The position numbers were made by a program, and so were the translations under genes. Positions 1-5,602 of a stretch of 12,362 nt of DNA are shown here, in pieces. How positions within the stretch are numbered: position 1 is the stretch's first letter; every line of letters begins with the position of its first letter. Origin of the DNA: Methanomethylicus sp964513415. Its GTDB lineage: Archaea > Thermoproteota > Methanomethylicia > Methanomethylicales > Methanomethylicaceae. The stretch spans positions 1 to 12,362 of the forward strand of contig CAZEMX010000052.1 in NCBI GenBank assembly GCA_964513415.1, written 5' to 3'. The notes under the pieces are model-generated. The model was not told where the DNA came from and made no database searches. It worked only from the letters and a program-made list of their open reading frames with translations.

Positions 1-1
1 C

Positions 2-1312
2 TTCCTCCGGCGTCCCGACCAAGCTCTGCCTACGGGCCCTTGGCGAACCGTGCTGGTGATGGCTGGCCGCGGCTGGGGCAAGAGCCGCTTTGGCGCCGAG
101 AGCGTCAACGAGCTCGTGATGGAGCATGGCTACAAGCGCATCGGCTTCATCGGCAGGACGAGCGCCGACGTCCGAGACGTGATGACCCACGGCCCAAGCG
201 GCGTGCTCAACGTTGGCCCGCCCGAGTACCGACCGAAGCACTACCCGAGCAAGCGCCTCCTCCGCTGGCCGAACGGCGCCGAGGCGCTCACTTTCAGCGC
301 CGACAAGCCGGACCAACTCCGCGGCCCGCAGTACGACCTGGTGTGGGGCGACGAGGTGGCGACCTGGAGGACGCGCGACGTCTGGGACCAGATCTCGTTC
401 GGCCTTCGCATCCCGCATCCGATGGGCGCGCGGGCCATCTTGACGACGACGCCTCGGCCAAAGGCGTGGCTGCGGGCCATCATGCAGGACCCAGGGACCG
501 TCACCATCCGCGGGCGCACGCTCGACAACGCCGCGAACTTGGACCCGGAGCAGGTCCGCAAGCTCCTGCTTCGCTATCAAGGCACAACCATCGGTAGGCA
601 GGAACTCGACGGCGAGCTCTTCGACGAGGCCCCGGGCGCGCGGTGGAAGCGGGCCACGCTCGAGGAATACCGGCGGCAGGACGTGGTGCCGCTCGCGCTA
701 CGAGAGCGGTGGGTGCTGGGCCAGGCCGACGACACGCTGCGGGACGACACGGCCAAGGCGGTGCTGGCGAGCCTGCGCCTCACCCGCGTCGTGGTCGCCG
801 TGGACCCAGCCGTGAGCGCCGAGGAGGGCTCGGACGAGACGGGCATCGTGGTCATGGGCATCGACCGCGAGGGTCACCTGTGGCTGCTGGACGACGTCAG
901 CGGGCGTTACAGCCCGAACGAGTGGGCCACCCAGGCCGTGGCGAGCTTCCACCGCTGGAAGGCCGACCGCATCGTCGCGGAGAAGAACCAGGGCGGCGAG
1001 ATGGTGGAGTCGACCATCAGGCAGGTCGACCGCAACGCGCCGATCACTCTCGTGTCCGCGAGCCGGGGCAAGGAAGTCCGCGCCGACCCCGTGGCCGCGG
1101 TCTACGAGCAGGGGCGTGCTCATCACATCCGAGTCTTTGGTGACCTGGAGGACCAGCTCTGCGGGTGGGAGCCGGGAGACGCCGACTCTCCCGACCGGCT
1201 CGACGCGCTGGTGTGGGCAGGGACGGAGCTTATCGGGTCGGAGAGCTTGGTTATCGGCCCAGGAGAATCGCTGGACCACACACCGTGGATTGAGGCAGAT
1301 TATAGATCATGA
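2..1312 (+). CDS. terL: Terminase large subunit, 5' partial
   Basis: Motor ATPase and nuclease that translocates DNA into the prohead and cuts the concatemer; it docks on the portal. The reading frame is open to the left window edge, and the residues before the GTG at 50 (Q-A-L-P-x-G-P-W-R-T) look like the adenine-binding Q motif of terminases, so the gene begins outside the window. Numbering from the GTG at 50: Walker A GRGWGKS at 6-12, Walker B ending W-G-D-E at 99-102, coupling motif LTTTP at 131-135. The RNase H-like nuclease has V-D-P (D252), D262, the E-K-N-x-G-G block (E311) and P-D-R-L-D-A (D382, D385). All expected catalytic residues are present. The linker between ATPase and nuclease (about 195-245) is polar and poorly recognisable. 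The stop overlaps an ATG (ATGA). The small terminase gene should lie just upstream. Confidence 0.96.
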   Translation, partial: FLRRPDQALPTGPWRTVLVMAGRGWGKSRFGAESVNELVMEHGYKRIGFIGRTSADVRDVMTHGPSGVLNVGPPEYRPKHYPSKRLLRWPNGAEALTFSADKPDQLRGPQYDLVWGDEVATWRTRDVWDQISFGLRIPHPMGARAILTTTPRPKAWLRAIMQDPGTVTIRGRTLDNAANLDPEQVRKLLLRYQGTTIGRQELDGELFDEAPGARWKRATLEEYRRQDVVPLALRERWVLGQADDTLRDDTAKAVLASLRLTRVVVAVDPAVSAEEGSDETGIVVMGIDREGHLWLLDDVSGRYSPNEWATQAVASFHRWKADRIVAEKNQGGEMVESTIRQVDRNAPITLVSASRGKEVRADPVAAVYEQGRAHHIRVFGDLEDQLCGWEPGDADSPDRLDALVWAGTELIGSESLVIGPGESLDHTPWIEADYRS

Positions 1313-1389
1313 GCATGGTGATGTACGGGCACGACGTTCACACGGGCTGCGCTGCCGAAGCGCGAGGAGGGGCCACTGATCATGGATGA
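1309..1389 (+). CDS. Possible 26-codon mini-ORF bridging terL and the next gene
   Basis: An ATG overlaps the terL stop in an ATGA arrangement, the same coupling used elsewhere in this operon. The frame runs 26 codons and stops 5 bases inside the next gene (which starts at 1382). There is no good Shine-Dalgarno of its own; translation would rely on coupling to terL. The peptide contains several Met, His and Gly and matches nothing I recognise. It may be a true small gene, a coupling leader that carries ribosomes to the SD of the next gene, or chance. The 69-base gap between terL and the next gene is otherwise empty. Confidence 0.25.
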   Translation: MSMVMYGHDVHTGCAAEARGGATDHG

Positions 1390-1600
1390 CCGAGGGAACA
1401 TCTACACCGAGGAGCAACGCCAGCGCCTTCGAGAGGCCTTGGGAGCGGATGGGGCGCAGGAGCTCGAGCGGGCGGCGCGCTTCGTCGATATCCCCGAGCG
1501 AGAAGTGGCGCGTGTGGTGGCTATGAATCGGCACGACCGCCGTGCCTGGCATGCACAGCGGCGGCGCGCTCTACGCGCCGGGCGGAGGGCGAAGCCGTGA
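1382..1600 (+). CDS. Small basic protein of unknown function (72 aa)
   Basis: Start is ATG with a strong AGGAGG at 1365-1370. The protein has an acidic N-terminal half (D-R-G-N-I-Y-T-E-E-Q-R-Q-R-L then an Ala/Glu-rich helix) and a very basic C-terminus rich in Arg, His and Ala from about residue 48 on. No membrane segment or known motif is seen. Its stop overlaps the GTG of the next gene. Position between terminase and MuF genes suggests a packaging or head accessory role, but nothing in the sequence shows what it does; the Arg-rich tail could bind nucleic acid. Confidence 0.75.
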   Translation: MDDRGNIYTEEQRQRLREALGADGAQELERAARFVDIPEREVARVVAMNRHDRRAWHAQRRRALRAGRRAKP

Positions 1601-1989
1601 GCTCCTACGATGAGATGATGCTGCTGCAGCTACAGCAGCACGACTCGACGTCGTCCAAGCTGGTGGGCAAGCGGCCGGCCGAGCAGAAGGCCGATGGCTC
1701 GACGATCTTCGGGGCAGCGACCTATCCGGTCGACACCACGCTCAATGGCGCTCAGATACAGGCGATGGTGGATGAAAGGCTGATGCGCTATAGCGCAACG
1801 GCCTCGTCTGGCGACTACGTTTGGATAGAGATCACCGTGAGAGACGCCGACGGCCCGCCGCGCATCCGCTCCGAGCTTGGTGGCCTGATGGGCCCTGGCT
1901 ACCAGGCCACTGGCTACGAGCCGCCGCCGCGCCGGCAGGTGCTGCTGGACGACCCGACGGGCGATGACATCGCCGGGGATGTGAAGTGA
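1597..1989 (+). CDS. Unknown structural-region protein with an LNGAQ motif (130 aa)
   Basis: GTG start overlaps the preceding stop (GTGA) and has GGAGGG at 1584-1589, 7 bases upstream, which fixes the start. The first 20 residues are Met/Gln/Ser-rich. Residues 47-54 read T-T-L-N-G-A-Q-I, which resembles a motif seen in the C-terminal part of the portal protein in this window (T-A-L-N-G-A-Q-V at portal 470-477). The C-terminal 40 residues are Gly/Pro/Asp-rich and probably flexible. The rest (about 55-95) could form a small mixed fold. Function not recognised; a minor head component or portal-associated protein is possible from position and the shared motif, but this is inference. Confidence 0.75.
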   Translation: MSSYDEMMLLQLQQHDSTSSKLVGKRPAEQKADGSTIFGAATYPVDTTLNGAQIQAMVDERLMRYSATASSGDYVWIEITVRDADGPPRIRSELGGLMGPGYQATGYEPPPRRQVLLDDPTGDDIAGDVK

Positions 1990-2861
1990 ACACGGCCACC
2001 GCCCGCATCCTGACGACGCACGGCAAAGCGCGCCGCTCGGCTGAACTGCTCGAGTCCATGCGCCAGGCGGAGCACTCGACGGACCGCCTCGCCGCCTCCA
2101 TCAGGACATGGGCTCGCCGCGTTGTTGGCGCCGAGCTGGCCCGCGCGCGCCTCGACCCGATGGGCTACCTCAGGGCCAGGCGCAGCAAGCAGCAGGAGCC
2201 GCCGCCGCGGATGGACCCGGGGGACTGGGACTTGGCCAAGCTGCTCACGGCGTTCGGCATCCGGCGGGCCGCTGGCGCATCGGCTGCGGCGGGCTATGCC
2301 ATCAGCCCCCAGCTCATCGCGGACGCCATCGCGGGCAAGCCGACGCGCATCACGGTGTTCCAGCAAATCGTAGGCGAGTCCATGCGCTCCGCCGCAGCCA
2401 TCGGCCAGGAGACCCGAGACCGCATCCGCTCCGAGGTGCGCGACATCATCGAGGATGGCTCACGCAAAGGGGAGACGACGGGCGACATCACCCGGCGCAT
2501 CGCCCGAGACCTTCGGGTGAGCGAGGCCGACCCAGCGAACCCCGACACATCCAAGACCTACGCCTTCTCGTGGGCTCGGGCGGAGCTCATCGCGCGCACC
2601 GAGCTTGTCCAGGCCGAGAACACCGGTCGCATGCATGGGTTCGCGGCAACCGGCGTGGATGAGCTCGAGTGGTTGGCCTACTCGGATGGTCGCAGCGGAG
2701 ACCGCCACCACGAGCGCCTAGACGGCGTGCGCTTCCGGCGTGGAGAGACCGTCGTGACGCCGCTGGGGAACCGCCTGCGCTACCCGGGCGACCCGTTGGC
2801 GCCCATCGAAGAGACGGCGAACTGCCGATGCACGGTGGTGCCGGCGAGGGGGAAGAGATGA
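1986..2861 (+). CDS. MuF-like head morphogenesis / minor capsid protein
   Basis: Phage Mu gpF / SPP1 gp7 type protein, a minor head component that usually binds the portal and may be ejected with the DNA. GTG start overlaps the previous stop. The diagnostic C-terminal domain is clear: I-A-R-T-E at 202-206, N-T-G-R at 212-215, W229 with a following S-D at 233-234, R-H-H at 240-242, the P-G-D-P at 267-270 and the closing N-C-R-C at 279-282 followed by a hydrophobic pair and Pro. The N-terminal 190 residues are helical, Ala/Arg-rich and variable, as usual in the family. Length (291 aa) is normal for a single-domain MuF; no C-terminal toxin or peptidase fusion is attached. Unusually, it precedes the portal gene by about 700 bases instead of following it. 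Confidence 0.9.
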   Translation: MNTATARILTTHGKARRSAELLESMRQAEHSTDRLAASIRTWARRVVGAELARARLDPMGYLRARRSKQQEPPPRMDPGDWDLAKLLTAFGIRRAAGASAAAGYAISPQLIADAIAGKPTRITVFQQIVGESMRSAAAIGQETRDRIRSEVRDIIEDGSRKGETTGDITRRIARDLRVSEADPANPDTSKTYAFSWARAELIARTELVQAENTGRMHGFAATGVDELEWLAYSDGRSGDRHHERLDGVRFRRGETVVTPLGNRLRYPGDPLAPIEETANCRCTVVPARGKR

Positions 2862-3154
2862 TCGACACCAAGGCGTTGGCGGAGCGCATCCACAAGGCCA
2901 TAAATTGGCCTGGCGATGAGACGTTGTCCGAACTGCTGGATGATGAACTCAGGCCGCTTCTGGCCGAACTAGCGAACATCCGCGGCGAGCTTCTGGCGGC
3001 TAAGACCGCGCGTGACTTAGCCGTCACCGTCGAGCGGGCGAAGGCGTACGATGATGGATTCAAGGCTGGCATGGCGGCATCCACGGCTACGGCAATGCCG
3101 GCCTCGGAAGGCAAAAACATGCCGGAACTCGATATGGATCCCGGCGCGACTTAA
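2858..3154 (+). CDS. Small helical protein of unknown function, last gene of first unit (98 aa)
   Basis: The frame is open further upstream (to about 2669) but that part is antisense-free overlap with the MuF gene; the ATG at 2858, which overlaps the MuF stop (ATGA) and has a G-rich GAGGGGG Shine-Dalgarno 5 bases upstream, is the sensible start. Residues 1-65 are predicted helical with a heptad-like Leu pattern (L-S-E-L-L ... L-R-P-L-L-A-E-L ... R-G-E-L-L), suggesting a short coiled coil. The C-terminal 30 residues are Ala/Met/Gly-rich and likely disordered. No family recognised. It ends 26 bases before the terminator stem, so it closes the first transcription unit. Confidence 0.75.
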   Translation: MIDTKALAERIHKAINWPGDETLSELLDDELRPLLAELANIRGELLAAKTARDLAVTVERAKAYDDGFKAGMAASTATAMPASEGKNMPELDMDPGAT

Positions 3155-3180
3155 CCCATGCCAGACCAACGCCTTCACAC

Positions 3181-3224
3181 AGGGGCCGACTGGGACCGCG
3201 AATCCTGGTCGGCCCCTTCCTTTT
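3181..3224 (+). terminator. Rho-independent terminator closing the terL-MuF unit
   Basis: AGGGGCCGAC (3181-3190) pairs perfectly with GTCGGCCCCT (3208-3217). The stem can extend inward by two G-U wobbles and three further pairs (3191-3195 with 3203-3207) leaving a 7-base loop. It is followed on the plus strand by a T-rich tail TCCTTTTC. The tail is only on the plus side, so it terminates rightward transcription, but the minus-strand lipoprotein stop falls inside the tail, so the hairpin also sits right after that gene and may help end its transcript. Confidence 0.85.
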
Positions 3225-3451
3225 CAGCCCCCGATGCACGCATCGTACTGGTCGGCGCAGTAGACCAGCAGCGGCGAGCGCATGGCTGCGTTGGCGGGGG
3301 ACGTCGACTCGCACCACCGGTCATCCTGGCGGCAGACGACCTCGAGCGCCCCTTCGCAGGTGCGGTGCAGCTCGGCGCAGGCGGCGTATCGATCGGGCTG
3401 ACCAGCGCACCCACCCACGACGACAAGAGCCAGGACCAGGAGCAGCTTCAT
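3224..3451 (-). CDS. Small cysteine-rich lipoprotein, minus-strand (moron-like)
   Basis: From the ATG at 3451 the product is 75 aa and begins with a compact lipoprotein signal: M-K, a run of Leu/Val/Ala, then V-V-G-G-C with the lipid-modified Cys at residue 15. The residue after Cys is Ala, not Asp, which in Gram-negatives would favour outer-membrane sorting. The mature part has six more cysteines (25, 32, 40, 47, 65, 72), enough for three disulfides, so an extracytoplasmic location fits. An alternative ATG at 3475 adds eight residues; a GAGGA abuts that ATG too closely to be ideal, and 3451 has no SD, so the start is uncertain. It is transcribed against the late genes and converges on the terminator. 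Function unknown: a superinfection-exclusion or lysogenic-conversion lipoprotein is possible from context, and an outer-membrane spanin subunit is an alternative, although no lysis genes are nearby. Confidence 0.65.
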   Translation of the reverse strand: MKLLLVLALVVVGGCAGQPDRYAACAELHRTCEGALEVVCRQDDRWCESTSPANAAMRSPLLVYCADQYDACIGG

Positions 3452-3505
3452 GGGATGAGCGAGGTCGCGTAGCATTCCTCGTCAATCTGATGTGACCGCG
3501 CCGAC

Positions 3506-3527
3506 GCCTCACCGGTAGTGGTGAGGC
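3506..3527. promoter_or_regulatory. Perfect dyad GCCTCACC-N6-GGTGAGGC upstream of portal gene
   Basis: An 8-bp perfect inverted repeat with a 6-base spacer (GGTAGT) lies in the 84-base gap between the divergently arranged lipoprotein and portal genes. There is no T tract, so it is not a typical terminator. Its core TCACC-N6-GGTGA, with GGCC following the right arm, recurs at 5551-5570. Its centre is about 43 bases before the portal GTG. It could be a protein-binding operator for the XRE-family protein encoded nearby, or an RNA hairpin in the portal leader. An adjacent GCCTAGGC palindrome (3536-3543) and a CTCAC at 3531-3535, able to pair alternatively with GTGAG at 3521-3525, add to the symmetry. 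Confidence 0.5.
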
Positions 3528-3559
3528 CTACTCACGCCTAGGCGGTCCACCATCCGCCC

Positions 3560-5218
3560 GTGGCCAGACGCCCCCGCACCAAAGCAGCATCTGAGCCCGC
3601 GGGCGACATCCTGGCGCAAGCCGGCGACGTCGGCCTCAAGATCTCCGGCGGCATCGTCCAAGAGGAGTACGTGCGCGGGCTGCAAGGCTCGAAGGCGCGC
3701 GACACCTGGCAGGAGATGCTCGACAGCCCGCTGCCCGGCGCCGTCATGTCGCTGGTCAGCCTGTTCGCCCAGCAGGTGGAGTGGACCGTTGAGCCGGCCA
3801 TCGAAGACGACGAGGCCGCGCAGAAGGTCGCCGACTTCATCTCCGAGAACATGGAGGGGATGAAGACGGGTTGGAACCAGATCGTGGTCGAGGCCTTGAG
3901 CGCCTACCCATTCGGCTTCAGCCTGGCAGAACCGCTCTACGAGATCCGCCCGGACAGCACCGGCACGCCGCGCTACATGTGGCGCGACATCGAGCCGCGG
4001 GCGCAAAGCTCGGTCTACCGCTGGCTAGAGACGGACGTCGACGGTCGATGCGAAGTCACCGGCGTCCAGCAGCTTGTGCCCACCCGCGGCACCTTCGACA
4101 TCCCGCTCACCAGGCTCATCCACTTCGTCCCGCGTCCAGAGAAGCGATCGCCCGAAGGTCGCTCAGCCTACCGCTCTGGCTGGCGCGCCTGGATGTACGC
4201 ACGCAACCTCGAGGAGAGCGAGGCTATCGGCATCGACCGCGACCTGACCGGCGTGCCGGATATCCAGCTTCCTCCCGCTGTAATGGATCCAAACGCCGAT
4301 GCGGCTCGTCGGGCAGTGCGTGCGGACTGGGAGGACAAGGGTCGAAAGCTCCGGCGCGGCAAGCTCGATGCCTTGGTGCGGCCGTCCGAGGAGATCGAAG
4401 GCAAGAAGACCGGCTACGCGGTCAAGCTCATGACGTCCGGCGGGACCCAGCGCGTCGTCGCCGACACGCCCATCCGCAGGCACGAGACCCGCTTCCTCAT
4501 CTCCGTCCTCTGCGACTTCATGTCGTTGGGGCAAGAGGCGGTCGGCTCGAAGGCGTTGGCCGACAGCAAGATCACGCTCACGATCGCCGCCATCGGTGGC
4601 CTGCTCGACTCCTACGCCGAGGCCGTGACCAAGCAAGGGGCCCACCGCCTCTGCGAGCTCAACGGCTTTCCGAGGGAGCTTTGGCCCGAGATCGAGCGCG
4701 GCGAGGTCATGGCTCCCGAGTTGCCCGAGCTCATCGACATGCTCTCGAAGGCCATCAACGGGGGCATCATCGTGCCGACCCAGGAGCTCCAGGACTGGAT
4801 GGTGCGCCAGATTCCCGGCGCGCCCGAGCCGGACATGTCGAAGGACGAGGAGATGCGGCCTGGACCGGCTCTCGTCCCAGACCCGCAGGAGCAGGTCGGC
4901 CCGAATATACAGGCTGTTGGACCGGGCCCGGTCGTCGGGATGCCTGGGGACGCAAAGGCGGCAGACACAGCGCTCAACGGAGCGCAGGTCACGGCGGCGC
5001 AGGGCATCGTGCAGTCGGTGGTCGATGGCCAGTTGCCGAGAGACACCGCGGTCAACATGCTCACCGAGTTCTTCAATATCGAAGCCGCCAGAGCAGACCG
5101 CATCCTCGGGTCCGTCGGGCGTGGCTTCATTCCGGAGGCTGACCCAGTCGAGCCAAAGCCCAGCGCATCACCGACAGAGCAGCCCGCGCCGCCCGCGACT
5201 CGCCCCGGGCAAGAGTAG
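3560..5218 (+). CDS. Portal protein, Mu gp29-like (DUF935-type)
   Basis: Forms the dodecameric portal ring at one head vertex, through which TerL packages DNA. Recognised from the overall pattern: an N-terminal E-E-Y-x-R-G-L-Q region (35-42), W-x-V-E-P (75-79), the F-G-F-S-x-x-E-P stretch (118-125), a W-R-D-I-E-P-R block (141-147), and the D-F-x-x-L-G-x-x-x-x-G-S-x-A-L-A sequence (319-334) before helices ending at L-C-E-L-N-G-F (364-370). The C-terminal tail contains A-L-N-G-A-Q-V (471-477) and a Pro-rich end. The 552-aa length is normal. An in-frame stop at 3539 forces the GTG at 3560, which lacks a good SD (AGGCGG is 14 bases away). Its last 92 bases are antisense to the 3' end of the minus-strand regulator. 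It follows MuF here instead of preceding it. Confidence 0.88.
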   Translation: MARRPRTKAASEPAGDILAQAGDVGLKISGGIVQEEYVRGLQGSKARDTWQEMLDSPLPGAVMSLVSLFAQQVEWTVEPAIEDDEAAQKVADFISENMEGMKTGWNQIVVEALSAYPFGFSLAEPLYEIRPDSTGTPRYMWRDIEPRAQSSVYRWLETDVDGRCEVTGVQQLVPTRGTFDIPLTRLIHFVPRPEKRSPEGRSAYRSGWRAWMYARNLEESEAIGIDRDLTGVPDIQLPPAVMDPNADAARRAVRADWEDKGRKLRRGKLDALVRPSEEIEGKKTGYAVKLMTSGGTQRVVADTPIRRHETRFLISVLCDFMSLGQEAVGSKALADSKITLTIAAIGGLLDSYAEAVTKQGAHRLCELNGFPRELWPEIERGEVMAPELPELIDMLSKAINGGIIVPTQELQDWMVRQIPGAPEPDMSKDEEMRPGPALVPDPQEQVGPNIQAVGPGPVVGMPGDAKAADTALNGAQVTAAQGIVQSVVDGQLPRDTAVNMLTEFFNIEAARADRILGSVGRGFIPEADPVEPKPSASPTEQPAPPATRPGQE

Positions 5219-5561
5219 GCCACCACGCCGCAAAGTGAACGGCCACCTGCAGAGCAAGAGGCGTAGGCACCTGGGCCCGCCCATCCGCGTCCACCATCGT
5301 CATCACGATCGGTAGCTCACCCTCGGCCGAGATCCAGGCGTGCACAAGCTGGGTCCGCATCTCCGGCTCGAGGCCTTCCACGAGCCGAGCGAGCGCGCCT
5401 GGCTTGAGGCGCCGCGTGCCGTTCTCCGCCTCGCTGATGCGCTGGAGGTCGTTCGCCCCGATGGCCACCGCCAACGCCTCCTGGCTCATCGATGCCTGAA
5501 CGCGCACGGTGCGGAGTAGCGCGCCGAAGCGCTTCTTTGGGTCGGTAATTTCACCATCCAC
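5127..5561 (-). CDS. XRE/Cro-CI family HTH transcriptional regulator
   Basis: DNA-binding regulator. With the GTG at 5561 as start the product is 144 aa. Residues about 12-65 match a Cro/CI helix-turn-helix: R-F-G-A-L-L-R-T-V-R, then M-S-Q-E-A-L-A, then I-S-E-A-E-N-G-T-R-R and L-A-R-L-V-E-G-L. The remaining C-terminal region (about 66-144) has two Trp, is Ala/Arg-rich and is not a recognisable CI protease or dimerisation domain. In-frame starts at 5585 (GTG) and 5600 (TTG) would add 8 or 13 residues; none has a strong SD, so the start is uncertain. The gene fills the 384-base gap between portal and protease on the opposite strand; its last 92 bases overlap the portal gene tail-to-tail. The dyad at 5551-5566 covers its start codon, so autoregulation is plausible. 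The strong HTH pattern makes chance antisense coding unlikely. Confidence 0.8.
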   Translation of the reverse strand: MDGEITDPKKRFGALLRTVRVQASMSQEALAVAIGANDLQRISEAENGTRRLKPGALARLVEGLEPEMRTQLVHAWISAEGELPIVMTMVDADGRAQVPTPLALQVAVHFAAWWPTLARGESRAARAALSVMRWALARLGQPPE

Positions 5562-5570
5562 GGTGAGGCC
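5551..5570. promoter_or_regulatory. Dyad TCACC-N6-GGTGA(GGCC) upstream of protease, over HTH gene start
   Basis: TCACC (5551-5555) and GGTGA (5562-5566) form a perfect 5-bp inverted repeat with a 6-base spacer, followed by GGCC. It matches the dyad at 3506-3527 at 14 specific positions (both TCACC arms, and GGTGAGGCC on the right). Its centre is about 44 bases before the protease GTG at 5603, nearly the same distance as the other copy to the portal GTG. It overlaps the proposed start codon of the minus-strand HTH gene. Candidate operator for that regulator; a leader RNA hairpin is the alternative. Confidence 0.45.
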
Positions 5571-5602
5571 ATCCTGTCCCGGCACAGCGAAAGCTGGCAA
5601 CC

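Noticed and set aside
3158..3472. 104-codon plus-strand frame across the terminator and lipoprotein region
   Set aside because: It would read through the terminator stem, has no SD and no family features; the minus-strand lipoprotein explains the region better.
3457..3485. TTGACG on the minus strand (3485-3480) as a -35 box for the lipoprotein gene
   Set aside because: At 17-base spacing the -10 position reads TCGCTC, far from TATAAT, so a standard sigma70 promoter cannot be supported.
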